Shown: positions 1 to 8,489 of the stretch, piece by piece
Layout of the letters: every line of letters begins with the position of its first letter
Numbering within the stretch: position 1 is the stretch's first letter
Origin: Mobilicoccus pelagius NBRC 104925
GTDB taxonomy: Bacteria; Actinomycetota; Actinomycetes; Actinomycetales; Dermatophilaceae
Length of the DNA stretch: 64,000 nucleotides
Assembly (NCBI RefSeq): GCF_000247995.1
Contig: NZ_BAFE01000094.1
Coordinates: 124,001-188,000 of the forward strand
Direction: 5' to 3'
Program-made: the position numbers and the translations under genes
The notes under the pieces: model-generated
Seen by the model: only the letters and a program-made list of their open reading frames with translations
Told to the model about the DNA's origin: nothing
Databases searched by the model: none

Positions 1-1558
1 CGGACGGGGTCGGGCCCGGTGCCGCGGTACCGGCCGCCGGGGAGGTCGGGACGCTGCTCCGGGCGGGGGTCGTGGCGACGCATGTGGGTCGGCCGTCGCG
101 CGCCGACACCGTCCACGTGCGGACGGCGTCGCCGGACGACCTCTCCGCGCCGGCACCGGCGACGGCCCGCACGCGGAGTTCGGCGGGGCCCGTTCGGACG
201 ACGCCTCGCAGCGCGGCGAGGGGGAGGCGGTGTTCGCGGCCGTCGCCGTCGCGGATCTCGGCGACCTGCGTCCACGTCCCGGTCCCGGCGGGGCGGGCGA
301 GGAGGGCCCATCGCTCGATGCCCGTCGTGCCCGCGACCCGCGCCGGAGGTGTCTTCGACGTCGTCGGCCACGCCCAGCGCACGGCGATCCGGTTCCCGAT
401 GGGGCGACACGACGCGGGGGTGGGCGCGGGCAGGGGGATCGGCAGACGTTCGGTCGTCGTCGCGGTCGACGTCCACGTCGCGGGGGCGGGTGAGGTCGCG
501 GTCCACGTCGTGCGCGCCTCGAGGGTGCGTCCGGCGTGGCGGCGCACGAGGTCGTCCCGCGCAACGCCGGGGAGGAGCCGCACGCACGTGCGTCGCCCGC
601 CGCCGGCGGGGAGGTTCTCGGTGGGTGCGGCCTCGGCGCGTGCGGGACGAGGGGAGGCCCGGGTCGCTCGGGCGAGGCCACCGACGGGCACGGTCCACCG
701 GGTGGCACAGTCGTCGGTTCCCCACCCGATCTCGACACCGAGTCGCGCGTCGGTGCGCAGCTCGCGGGCCCGGGCCTCGGTGAGGGGGGTGACGGGGTGC
801 AGCGCGACGGACGTGGGGCGCAGCGAGAGCGGCCGCGTCCCGAGCCCGCTCAACGTCGATCCGTCCGGTGCCGTCGTCACACGGAGCGCGGCCGTGTCCA
901 TCGCGATCGCGGGGACGACGGTGCGGACCTCGCCCGCCTCGTTCCCGCCCGCCTCGTCCCCACCCGCCTCGTCCCCGCGGGTGAGGGTCACGGTGAGCTG
1001 GCGCGGTCCCACGCCGGCGCCCTGGAGGGATGCCGTGCCCGAGCCCCACGCGTTGCGAGCTCCGGCCGGACGCCCGTCTCGCGTCGGCCGCGTCGCCGTC
1101 GTCCACCGCACGAGATAGGTGTGCCCGTCGGCAGCGGCGGGCACGGCGGCGCCCTCGGGCGAGACGCGCAGCGGTGCGTCCCCGTCCTGCGGGACGACCT
1201 CGAGTCGCGGTGGTGTCGCGGCGAGTTCGGCCGCGAGTGGGGCGTCACCGCGGGCAGGCGGGACGATGACGCGGAGCATGCCGCCGGCGCCACGCGTGTG
1301 GATCGTCACCGGGAGGGTCACCCGGATCCGTTCGCCGACGACGGCGCGGATCTCGGTGCCGTGATCGCCCGCGTCGACCCGACGGGGCGAGTCGTCCGCG
1401 CCGAGGAGCTCCACGGTGGACGGGCCGGCCTCGAGCGGGGCCGGCTCCCGGGCGTCGGTGGCGGCCTCCTGCCATGCGGCGTACCCCGACGTCGACGTCG
1501 TGAGGAGGGCGCCGGCGGCCGCGGCGGCGAGGGTCGCGCGGAAGAAGGGGGGCGCCAC
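1..1558 (-). CDS. Large secreted protein with alternate (SipW-type) signal peptide, 3' end cut by window edge
   Basis: A GTG-initiated reading frame starts at 1558 and stays open to the left edge, giving 519 visible residues with no stop. A GGAG ribosome binding site lies about 6 bases upstream. The N-terminus has a hydrophobic Ala/Leu/Thr segment followed by SGYAAWQEAATDA. This resembles the alternate signal peptides of actinobacterial and TasA-like surface proteins, whose hydrophobic core runs into a G-x-x-A-x-W motif and which are processed by SipW-like signal peptidases. The rest is rich in Thr, Ala, Arg and Trp with scattered single Cys and a short DEAGG-type repeat near residues 190-205. 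No enzyme motif is visible. An extracellular or cell-wall protein is inferred; no SipW gene is in the window. Confidence 0.7.
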   Translation of the reverse strand, partial: MAPPFFRATLAAAAAGALLTTSTSGYAAWQEAATDAREPAPLEAGPSTVELLGADDSPRRVDAGDHGTEIRAVVGERIRVTLPVTIHTRGAGGMLRVIVPPARGDAPLAAELAATPPRLEVVPQDGDAPLRVSPEGAAVPAAADGHTYLVRWTTATRPTRDGRPAGARNAWGSGTASLQGAGVGPRQLTVTLTRGDEAGGDEAGGNEAGEVRTVVPAIAMDTAALRVTTAPDGSTLSGLGTRPLSLRPTSVALHPVTPLTEARARELRTDARLGVEIGWGTDDCATRWTVPVGGLARATRASPRPARAEAAPTENLPAGGGRRTCVRLLPGVARDDLVRRHAGRTLEARTTWTATSPAPATWTSTATTTERLPIPLPAPTPASCRPIGNRIAVRWAWPTTSKTPPARVAGTTGIERWALLARPAGTGTWTQVAEIRDGDGREHRLPLAALRGVVRTGPAELRVRAVAGAGAERSSGDAVRTWTVSARDGRPTCVATTPARSSVPTSPAAGTAAPGPTPS

Positions 1559-2008
1559 GTCGGTCTCCGTCCTCGTCGGTCACGGGGTGGCAGTGCGTGC
1601 CCGACGTGTCGACGGGCGTACGCGCGGCACACCTCCATGACACCTGGGATCGGTGCGAAAACCTCTGACCTGAACCGTGACTCGCCGTGTCGCGGGGTGC
1701 GGGGGTGTGGTCGGCCGGTTCCCGGGAGTCCGGGCCTGCCCGGTCCCACCCGTGAGGGCGCCCGCCGCGGCACTCGCCCGCTGCGTCCGTCCCGGCGTCC
1801 CTCACCGCGGTCGACGTGGTGTCCGCCGAGCCCGTTCGCCTCGTCCGCCTCGTCCACCACGGCCGTCGCTGCGGTCGTCCCTGCCGTCGTCGTAGCGGTC
1901 GCCGCCCGGACGTCGGGGGTGCGGAGGCGCGGGAGGGGTGGGAGGGGTGTGGGCGTGAGCCAGAGCACGCGGGAACGGTGGGACGGAACCCTGGTGGCGT
2001 TCGATCGC
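1559..2008. other. Intergenic region, no gene supported
   Basis: This stretch separates the divergent surface-protein and feo genes. The frames that stay open here give Arg/Pro/Thr-rich translations without family resemblance or a credible ribosome binding site. It should contain the promoters of both flanking units, but only the iron box at its right end is recognisable. Confidence 0.5.
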
Positions 2009-2027
2009 TTAGGTTAGGCTGACCTCG
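2009..2027 (+). promoter_or_regulatory. IdeR/DtxR-type iron box upstream of feoA
   Basis: The 19 bases TTAGGTTAGGCTGACCTCG match the actinobacterial DtxR/IdeR consensus (TTAGGTTAGGCTAACCTAA) at 16 of 19 positions, including the whole left half. The site lies 72 bases before the feoA start, where iron-loaded repressor would shut off ferrous iron uptake. The match is seen directly; repression is inferred from the family. Confidence 0.8.
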
Positions 2028-2098
2028 TTCACGATCGTCTATCGCGGCGATCGACGCCGTCTGTTGTGATCCGGCCCTCCGGTCCGAGAGAAGTCGCC

Positions 2099-2476
2099 AT
2101 GTCTGCCATTGCCACGGTCTTCGCCCAGCGGGAGATCCCCGCCGGTTCGCCCGTCGCCCACGCCGACACCGCGGGGCGCGCCCGTCGCCGCCCGGTCGCC
2201 GACGTCCTCCGTCGTCGTCGCCCCCTCGGCGGCAGCCTCGCCGCGCTCCCCGTCGGTGCGCACGCGATCGTCACCGGCGTCGGTGGCGATTTCGACCCGG
2301 CCGCGGCCCGGCGTCTCGTCGACCTCGGTTTCGCTCCCGGCGCGCACGTCGAGGTCCTCCGTCGTGCGCCCATGGGCGACCCGACGGTGTTCCGCGTCGC
2401 CGACACCGAGATCGCGCTGCGCCGTCGTCACGCCGAGAGCATCCTCGTGCAGGCCGACGAGCTCACCCACCGATGA
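2099..2476 (+). CDS. feoA: Ferrous iron transport protein A
   Basis: 125-residue protein whose C-terminal 75 residues form the SH3-like FeoA domain (PLGGSLAALPVGAHAIV, then RRLVDLGFAPGAHVEVL and RRRHAESILV). FeoA is a small cytoplasmic partner that helps FeoB take up Fe(II). The ATG at 2099 is preferred over upstream in-frame starts because AGAG lies just before it and the added residues are not family-like. An Ala/Arg-rich extension of about 50 residues precedes the domain, longer than usual. The stop overlaps the feoB start (ATGA), so the two are translationally coupled, and the iron box upstream suggests iron repression. Confidence 0.9.
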   Translation: MSAIATVFAQREIPAGSPVAHADTAGRARRRPVADVLRRRRPLGGSLAALPVGAHAIVTGVGGDFDPAAARRLVDLGFAPGAHVEVLRRAPMGDPTVFRVADTEIALRRRHAESILVQADELTHR

Positions 2477-4419
2477 CGGACCACTGCGCGTCCTCGGGCG
2501 GCGGGAGCACGGCGGTCGCCTCCGACGACCTGCGCATCGCACTCGTGGGCAGCCCCAACGCCGGCAAGACGACCCTCTTCAACGCCCTCACCGGCCTGCG
2601 GGCCAAGACGGGCAACTACCCCGGCGTCACCGTCGCCCGCTTCGAGGGCCTGTGCCGGTGCGGCGACGAGGACGTCGTCATCGAGGACCTCCCCGGCACG
2701 TACAGCCTCGACCCGATCAGCCCCGACGAGTACGTCGTCACCGACGTCCTCGACCCGGAGAGGCCCGAGACCCGCACGCCCGACGGCCTCCTCGTCCTCC
2801 TCGACGCGACGTCGCTGCGTCGTTCCCTCGGGCTCCTCGCCCAGGTGCTCCAGGTCGGTCTGCCCACGGCGGTCGTCCTCTCGTTCACCGACGACCTCGC
2901 CCGGCGCGGCGGCGCGATCGACGTGCCCGCCCTCCGAAGGGCGCTGGGGGTAGACGTCCACGTCGTCGTCGGCGGCTCCGAAGGGCTCGCCGAGCTCAAG
3001 GAGGCCCTCCCGCAGGCCGCGCAGTGGCGCATCCCGCCGCTCGCCCCGCCCACCGACACGGCCGAGACGTCCGCGTGGATCGAGTCGATCCTGCGCGCCT
3101 CCCGGTACGTCGTGCCGCAGATCGACACCCGCACCCGCCGCATCGACGCGGTGCTACTCCATCCGGTGTGGGGCACGCTCGTGTTCTTCGCGGTGATGTT
3201 CACGTTCTTTCAGACGATCTTCACCCTCGCCGCGCCGTTGCAGGACGCCGTCGAGTCGGGTTTCACGCACCTCGGCGAGCTCGTCGCCGCGCACGTCACC
3301 AACCCGTGGCTCGCCTCGTTCCTCGGCGACGCGCTCATCGGCGGTCTCGGTGGCGTCGTCGTGTTCCTCCCGCAGATCGCGCTGCTGTTCCTCCTCGTCT
3401 CCCTCATGGAGTCGGTGGGGTACATGTCGCGGGCCGCGTTCCTCATGGACCGGGTCATGGCGCGGGCCGGGCTCGAGGGGCGGGCGTTCGTCGCGCTCCT
3501 GTCGAGCGTCGCGTGCGCGATCCCCGGCATCATGGCGACCCGCACGCTGCCCTCGGCCCGCGACCGTCTCGCGACGATGATGGCGGCGCCGCTCATGACG
3601 TGCTCGGCGCGTCTGCCCGTCTACGTTCTCCTCATCGGCATGCTCGTGCCGCGCGAGGCCCGCTTCGGCCCGTTCGGTGCGCAGGGCGCGGTGATGTTCG
3701 CGCTCTACCTCGTCGGCGCACTGTCGGCGATGGGGATGGCGTGGGTGTTCAAGCGTCTCGGCAACCGCCGGGGCCCGATCCTTCCCTTCTACATGGAGAT
3801 GCCGAGCTACCGCTGGCCGAGCTGGCGCTCCGTCGGCCTGGCCGTGTGGGACGCCTGCCGCGCGTTCCTCCGCAAGGTGACGACGATCATCCTCGCGACG
3901 ACGATCGTCCTCTGGCTGCTCCTCAACCTCCCCCTGCGCAGCGACGCCGACCTCGCCGTCGCGGGCGTCGACCCCGGTGACGACGTCGCGGTGAGCTCGT
4001 ACGTCATCGACAACTCCTACGCCGCCGGTCTCGGCCGGGCCGTCGGGCCCGCCTTCGAGCCGCTCGGGTTCGACTGGCGCGTCAACGTCGGCGTCCTCGC
4101 CTCGCTGTCGGCGCGGGAGGTGTTCGTCGCGACCCTCGGTCAGATCGCCTCCGCGACCGACCCCGAGGAGCCCACCGCGGCGCTCTCGTCGATGACCCGC
4201 ACCGATGGTGAGCACGCGGGCGAGAAGCTCTTCGATGCCCCGACGACGGCGGCGCTCCTCGTGTTCTTTCTCTACGCCCTGCAGTGCATGTCGACGATCG
4301 GTGTGCTGCGGCGCGAGACCGGCACGTGGCGGTGGCCCGCCATCGCGTTCACGTACATGTTCGTCCTCGCCTGGACGGCGGCGTTCCTCGTCCGGCACGT
4401 CGTCGCCGCACTGACGTGA
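2473..4419 (+). CDS. feoB: Ferrous iron transporter FeoB
   Basis: 648-residue inner-membrane Fe(II) transporter with an N-terminal G-protein domain: G1 P-loop GSPNAGKT at residues 26-33 and G3 DLPGTY near 72-77. The G4 position reads SFTD rather than the usual NxxD, so guanine specificity may be weakened. A polytopic domain follows with the Gate motifs, including the SCAIPGIMATRTL-like segment SVACAIPGIMATRT and the second gate SAREVFVATLGQI. Length fits actinobacterial FeoB. It overlaps feoA at ATGA and the next gene at GTGA, forming a tight three-gene operon. Confidence 0.95.
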   Translation: MTDHCASSGGGSTAVASDDLRIALVGSPNAGKTTLFNALTGLRAKTGNYPGVTVARFEGLCRCGDEDVVIEDLPGTYSLDPISPDEYVVTDVLDPERPETRTPDGLLVLLDATSLRRSLGLLAQVLQVGLPTAVVLSFTDDLARRGGAIDVPALRRALGVDVHVVVGGSEGLAELKEALPQAAQWRIPPLAPPTDTAETSAWIESILRASRYVVPQIDTRTRRIDAVLLHPVWGTLVFFAVMFTFFQTIFTLAAPLQDAVESGFTHLGELVAAHVTNPWLASFLGDALIGGLGGVVVFLPQIALLFLLVSLMESVGYMSRAAFLMDRVMARAGLEGRAFVALLSSVACAIPGIMATRTLPSARDRLATMMAAPLMTCSARLPVYVLLIGMLVPREARFGPFGAQGAVMFALYLVGALSAMGMAWVFKRLGNRRGPILPFYMEMPSYRWPSWRSVGLAVWDACRAFLRKVTTIILATTIVLWLLLNLPLRSDADLAVAGVDPGDDVAVSSYVIDNSYAAGLGRAVGPAFEPLGFDWRVNVGVLASLSAREVFVATLGQIASATDPEEPTAALSSMTRTDGEHAGEKLFDAPTTAALLVFFLYALQCMSTIGVLRRETGTWRWPAIAFTYMFVLAWTAAFLVRHVVAALT

Positions 4420-5141
4420 GGTTCCGGCGCCGCGCCGCCGATCCGGCCTTCGGCTCCGCCGACGGCCCGCGGGGCACCGCTCCGGCGACGGCCGCCCGGG
4501 ACTCCTGCGCGTGCGCCGGTGGTGTCGCGTCCGCGGTTCCCGCCTCACGCACCGCCCCGGAGGAGGCGACGCCTCAGGACGGCGCGTCCGGTACGGACGT
4601 CCCCACCGGTGGCGTCGTCGCCGTCCATCCCGAGGCCGTCGAGGGTGATCCTTCGGCGTTGCGGTGGGTCGTCCCGCCCGGGCTTCTCACCGCGCGAGGT
4701 CGGGTCACGTCCGCGCCGCCGCCGCTCGACGCGTTCCTCGCCGGCGGCGACGTCGCGGAGGTCGAGGCCGCGTCCGACGCCGTGACGATCCGCCTCGCCC
4801 CGGGGCGTTCGTGGCGCGAGCTCGGGCCACGGGTCCGCACCGCCCTCGGCGAGGCGCTCCGCGACCCGCAGGGGTGGGTGGCGACGCAGGGCCACATCGA
4901 GGGCCCCGATGCCGCGCTCACCGAGGCCGCCGCCGCGGCGATCGCGGGCGAGGCGGGCGACTACGTCCGCTCCCACGGGGGTCACATCGAACTCGTCGCC
5001 GCCCACGACGGGCGGGTCGACGTGCGACTCACCGGCGCGTGTGGCCACTGCGCCGCCGCGACCGCCACCCTCCGGTTCCGGGTCGAGGCGGCCGTCCGCC
5101 AGGCCTACCCCGACCTCGTCGAGGTCCGGCAGGTCTCCTGA
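4416..5141 (+). CDS. NifU-like Fe-S scaffold/carrier protein encoded with feoAB
   Basis: 241-residue protein starting at a GTG that overlaps the feoB stop. The C-terminal 80 residues form a NifU C-terminal (Nfu-type) domain with RSHGGHIELVAAHDGRVDVRL followed by GACGHCAAATATLR. The CxxC pair there is the family's Fe-S cluster ligand. The middle (about 70-150) resembles the Nfu N-terminal domain (GRSWRELGPRVRTALGEAL). Near the N-terminus a second Cys pair (DSCACAGG) resembles the Cys tails of FeoC-like accessory proteins. Coupling to feoB suggests it handles incoming iron or assembles clusters; that role is inferred. Confidence 0.85.
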   Translation: MRFRRRAADPAFGSADGPRGTAPATAARDSCACAGGVASAVPASRTAPEEATPQDGASGTDVPTGGVVAVHPEAVEGDPSALRWVVPPGLLTARGRVTSAPPPLDAFLAGGDVAEVEAASDAVTIRLAPGRSWRELGPRVRTALGEALRDPQGWVATQGHIEGPDAALTEAAAAAIAGEAGDYVRSHGGHIELVAAHDGRVDVRLTGACGHCAAATATLRFRVEAAVRQAYPDLVEVRQVS

Positions 5142-5150
5142 AGCCCTCGA

Positions 5151-5170
5151 CCGGGCCCTTCTCGGCCCGG
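5151..5170. terminator. Hairpin between convergent NifU-like and ccdA genes
   Basis: CCGGGCC and GGCCCGG arms of 7 bases flank a 6-base loop between two converging genes. There is no T-tract, so terminator activity is a guess from position. Confidence 0.4.
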
Positions 5171-5235
5171 CACCATGCGGCGCCGTCCACACGACGGCCG
5201 CCCCCTGCCGCCGGGCCGCTGCGGCGACGGGACGC

Positions 5236-6081
5236 TCAGTACGTGCCGGAGTGCGCGGCGGTGCCGCGCGTCCCCGAGGTGCGGGCACGGTGGGCGACGA
5301 GTGCCGCGAGGGTGAAGAGCGCGACGACGAGGGCGACGACGGCGACGTCGGGGATCCCGCGGCCGAGCGTGAGCATCCGTTCCTCGAGGCGCTGCTGGGC
5401 GTCGACGCCGAGGATCCCGCCCATCGAGGCCGTGCCCTCGGTGGCCATGAGGAGCAGCCCGACGGCGACGAAGAGCCCGCCGGAGACGAGGTTGCCGATG
5501 GTCGTCGAGACCCGGCCGAGCTGCACCGGGCGTGGCCGCAGCCAACGCGCGGAGGCGAGGTCGAGGCGGGTCCAACCGAGCGCGAGGAGGAGGACTGGCA
5601 CGACCATGCCCGTCGCGTAGACGACGAGGAGCATCGCCCCGTAGAAGGCGTTGCCGCCGAGGGCCGCGACGGTGAGGACCGAGCCGAGGATCGGTCCCGA
5701 GCACACGCCGGCGACGCCGTAGGCGAGGCCGAGGGTGTAGATCGCGACGGGACTCGCGGAGTCCGCGCTGCCACGACGAGTGAGGCCCGGCATCGGGAGG
5801 GCGAGCATCTGGGCGAGGCCGAGGAGGACGACGACGGCGGCCGCCGCGAGGATGAGCCACGACCGCTGGGCGAGGAGCGCCGCGCCGATCCCGCCGGAGA
5901 GCGCCCCGAGGGGGACGAGGGTCGTGAGCAGGCCCGTGTAGAAGAGGAACGTGCGCCCGACGAGCGTCGTCGCCGACGTGAACGCGTACGCGAAGAACGC
6001 GGGCAGGAGCATCGCCGCGCACGGGCTGAGGATCGTCGCGACGCCGCCGAGCAGGGCGACGGCGTAACCGATGTCGGTCAT
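5236..6081 (-). CDS. ccdA: CcdA-type thiol-disulfide transmembrane transporter
   Basis: 281-residue polytopic protein of the CcdA/DsbD-beta family, which carries reducing equivalents across the membrane between thioredoxin and extracytoplasmic thiol proteins. The two redox Cys are in LSPCAAMLLPAFFAYAF near residue 20 and AGVCSGPILGS near 125. Six or more hydrophobic segments are visible. The ATG at 6081 follows a CGGAG ribosome binding site; longer starts add a charged Arg/Pro stretch. It lies 129 bases downstream of a DsbA-like gene on the same strand, its likely partner. Confidence 0.85.
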   Translation of the reverse strand: MTDIGYAVALLGGVATILSPCAAMLLPAFFAYAFTSATTLVGRTFLFYTGLLTTLVPLGALSGGIGAALLAQRSWLILAAAAVVVLLGLAQMLALPMPGLTRRGSADSASPVAIYTLGLAYGVAGVCSGPILGSVLTVAALGGNAFYGAMLLVVYATGMVVPVLLLALGWTRLDLASARWLRPRPVQLGRVSTTIGNLVSGGLFVAVGLLLMATEGTASMGGILGVDAQQRLEERMLTLGRGIPDVAVVALVVALFTLAALVAHRARTSGTRGTAAHSGTY

Positions 6082-6210
6082 GGGGCTCCGGGGTCGGGGG
6101 TGCGGGAGTCGTCCAGCGTACGGCGATCGACACCTGCCGATCGGCACACGGAGGTCGGCGGGTGGTGGACGACTCGTGCCGATCACCGCGCGTCGATCAC
6201 CGCGCGCCCC

Positions 6211-7068
6211 TCACCGTGCGGCGGCGGCCTGACGCTCGACGGCCTCGACGAACACCTGCGTGGGTTGGGCGCCGCTGAGTGCCTCGGTGCCGACGAGGAA
6301 GAGCGGCACGCTGTTGGGGGCGCCGAGTCTGCGGGCATCGTCGAGGTCGCGTTCGAGCTCGGTGGCGATCTGCGGCGAGGCGAGGTCGTCCCCGAACCGT
6401 TCGAGGTCGGCGACCCCGGCCTCCCGGGCGAATGCGACGAGCTTCTCGGGGGAGAGCGCGGCGTGGCCGCGTTCGGGGGCCGCGCCGTAGACGACGTCGT
6501 AGAACTGCCAGAAGCGGCCCTGCTTCGCGGCGGCGCGGCCGGCGCGGGCGGCGAGCTGCGACTCCTCCCCGAAGATCGGCAGGTCGCGGTACTCGATGCG
6601 GAGCGTGCCGTCGTCGACGTACTTCTGGAGCGCGGGCCTCGTGTTGCGGGCCCACAGGCCGCAGAAGGGGCAACGCCAGTCGGAGAACTCGACGAGGACG
6701 ACGGGGGCGTCGACGCGGCCGAGGGCGAGCGGGTCGTCCTTCTCGCGCCGTTGCATCGCGGCGACGAGTTCCTCGACGGTGCCGGGGGACGACTCGGCCG
6801 CCGAGCCGGTGGAGGAGGTCGGGGCCGACGGCGCGGGGGTATCGGATGCCGAGGGTGTCGGGCCGCCCTGGAGGCTGCCGGTCGCGAGGGCGCCGACGAG
6901 CAGCGCGGCTCCGGCGATCCCCGCGGCGAGGGGAGCACGCCCCCGGCGTCGACGCGGCCGGGAGGCGTCGGTGACGACCTGAGGTGTCGCGCCGGTCGAG
7001 CCCGGAGTCCCGGTCGAGGCGCGGGGATCGGTGGGGTCGGGCGACCCGGTGGGGGAGGTGCGGCTCAC
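6211..7068 (-). CDS. Membrane-anchored DsbA-family thioredoxin-fold protein
   Basis: 285-residue protein with a basic N-terminus, one membrane anchor (about 48-67, AGIAGAALLVGALATGSL), a Ser/Thr/Pro-rich linker and an extracellular thioredoxin-fold domain. The active site CPFC appears as FSDWRCPFCGLWARN and the cis-Pro as NSVPLF. It is typical of actinobacterial DsbA-like disulfide proteins. The start overlaps the end of the CBS-protein gene (ATGA), and ccdA follows, so a disulfide-exchange unit outside the membrane is inferred. Confidence 0.85.
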   Translation of the reverse strand: MSRTSPTGSPDPTDPRASTGTPGSTGATPQVVTDASRPRRRRGRAPLAAGIAGAALLVGALATGSLQGGPTPSASDTPAPSAPTSSTGSAAESSPGTVEELVAAMQRREKDDPLALGRVDAPVVLVEFSDWRCPFCGLWARNTRPALQKYVDDGTLRIEYRDLPIFGEESQLAARAGRAAAKQGRFWQFYDVVYGAAPERGHAALSPEKLVAFAREAGVADLERFGDDLASPQIATELERDLDDARRLGAPNSVPLFLVGTEALSGAQPTQVFVEAVERQAAAAR

Positions 7069-7658
7069 TCCTGCCCCTCGACCCGCACGCGACGCACGCC
7101 GAGGACGGAGCGCGCGATGGCGACGGCGACGTCGCGGTCACGGGCGGAGCCGGTGCCGCGGACGGTGACGACGCCGTGCTCGACGTCGATCGACCACGTC
7201 TGCTGGCCGTAGTCGGCGAACACCGAGACGAGGTCGTCGTGGAGCTCCTCGTCGCTGCGCCACAGGGCGCGGATGATGTCGCTGCGGCTCACGATGCCGA
7301 CGAGTCGCTGCCCGCGGACGACGGGGATGCTCTTGATCGACGTCGTGATGAACACGTCGACGAGGTCGGCGACGTCGACACCCTCGGTCGTCGTCACGGG
7401 GTCGGTCGTCATGATCTCGGTGATGTGGACGGGCAGCGGCGGGCTGTCGGGGAGCCGGCTCGCGCGGGCCCGGGCGTCGGGCTCGACGGCGCGGCGCAGG
7501 ACGTCGATCTCGCTGATGACGCCGACGAGGTGGTCGGCGTCGTCGACGACGGGCAGCAGGGTGATGCGCTTGCTGGCGAGGAGCGTGATGGCCTCGTCGA
7601 GCGCGGCCTCCGCGTGGATGTTGACGGCGGGGGCGGTCATGATCTCTCGGACCAGCAT
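7065..7658 (-). CDS. CBS-domain pair protein with C-terminal BON domain
   Basis: 197-residue cytoplasmic protein. Two CBS domains occupy about 5-60 (VREIMTAPAVNI, then LPVVDDADHLVGVISEIDVL) and 80-135 (ITEIMTTDPVTTTE, then IPVVRGQRLVGIVSRSDIIR). A BON-type domain fills 150-195 (WSIDVEHGVVTVRGTG). CBS pairs usually bind adenine nucleotides. The ATG at 7658 follows AGGAG by 5 bases. It is the first gene of a three-gene unit with the DsbA-like and CcdA genes, an unusual pairing of an energy sensor with thiol-exchange genes. Confidence 0.85.
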   Translation of the reverse strand: MLVREIMTAPAVNIHAEAALDEAITLLASKRITLLPVVDDADHLVGVISEIDVLRRAVEPDARARASRLPDSPPLPVHITEIMTTDPVTTTEGVDVADLVDVFITTSIKSIPVVRGQRLVGIVSRSDIIRALWRSDEELHDDLVSVFADYGQQTWSIDVEHGVVTVRGTGSARDRDVAVAIARSVLGVRRVRVEGQE

Positions 7659-7851
7659 GGAGTCTCCTGTCGCGGTGTCGTGCAGTGGTGCCCGGCCCGG
7701 GTCGGGCACGGCACCCCCGGCCAGTGTTGCATCCGTGGGGGCGTCGTTAGGCTGGGTCGTGCGATTCCCGGTGACGTGCCGCGGACGCCGCAGATGTCAC
7801 CCTCCCGTGCCTCGTCGGCAGGGACGGTGCGAGAACGAGAAGAGGCAGGAC

Positions 7852-8145
7852 ATGAGCGACGGTTGTGGCAGCGGCGACGGCGGCGGGTGCGGGGGCTGCG
7901 GAGGCGCCTGTGGTGGGCCCTATGTCCCCGAGTTGGATGCGCGCGAGCTCGACCCGATGATCCGTCAGTCGGCGATCTTCGGTGTCCTCATGGGTCTTCC
8001 GCCGCAGGGTGTCGTGCGGATCGTCGTCAACTCCGACCCCTCCGGTATCGCCGACCTCCTCGAGGAGCGTCTCCCCGGCCAGTACTCCGCGGACGTCGAC
8101 ACCGTCTCCGAGGACGAGTACCGGGTGCTCTTCTCCCGCGCGTGA
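7852..8145 (+). CDS. DUF2249 domain protein with Cys/Gly-rich N-terminus
   Basis: 97-residue protein. Residues 1-22 are almost only Gly, Cys and Ser/Ala, with four Cys (CGSGDGGGCGGCGGACGG). Residues 26-96 match DUF2249, a TusA-like fold: LDARELDPMIRQSAIFGVL, then VNSDPSGIADLLEERLPG. DUF2249 proteins are often encoded near nitrate/nitric-oxide and hemerythrin genes, and this one faces narK. The Cys cluster could bind metal or Fe-S; function is unknown. It is divergent from the CBS/BON operon. A GAGGCAGGAC ribosome binding region precedes the ATG. Confidence 0.75.
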   Translation: MSDGCGSGDGGGCGGCGGACGGPYVPELDARELDPMIRQSAIFGVLMGLPPQGVVRIVVNSDPSGIADLLEERLPGQYSADVDTVSEDEYRVLFSRA

Positions 8146-8431
8146 GCTCCGGGTCGTCCCGCTCTCTCGGCGCGTCCTCCGGGGGCGGTGGGGAAGGGGT
8201 GGCCTCGACCCCGTCCGGGTGCCGTGATCCCCAGACGGATCCCGTCTACGACGTCGGACGACGCTCGATTCATCCGGAAGTCTGATGACTCCCGCCTTGC
8301 ACCTCCGTAGCGTCGGGGCAGCGGTGGCAGGCCGCAGCGGATCGGTTCGAGGAATCGGATCGGCGGGAGTCGTCGGGGCGTGGAATCAGGGGTCACGCCC
8401 CGGCGACTCCCTTCCTCATCCCCGGGGGAAC
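8146..8431. other. Intergenic region between DUF2249 gene and narK terminator
   Basis: No convincing reading frame is seen. A loose inverted pair (GACTCCCGCC near 8286 and GGCGGGAGTC near 8364) encloses about 70 bases. This could be a weak terminator for the DUF2249 gene, but the arms are far apart. Confidence 0.4.
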
Positions 8432-8475
8432 GCAGAAGGCCCGTCCGTCCTGGTGAGGACGGGCGGGCCTTCTGC
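8432..8475 (-). terminator. Strong hairpin terminator downstream of narK
   Basis: A 19-base stem (GCAGAAGGCCCG arms, one G:T pair) closes a 6-base loop 15 bases past the narK stop. There is no T-run, as is common for actinobacterial terminators. It probably also stops readthrough from the DUF2249 gene. Confidence 0.85.
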
Positions 8476-8489
8476 AGGGATGGAATGGG

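Noticed and set aside
1245-1968. Two minus-strand ATG frames of 186 and 216 codons over the left-end gene
   Set aside because: The GTG-started frame at 1558 gives a signal peptide and protein-like sequence to the edge; these are its shadows.
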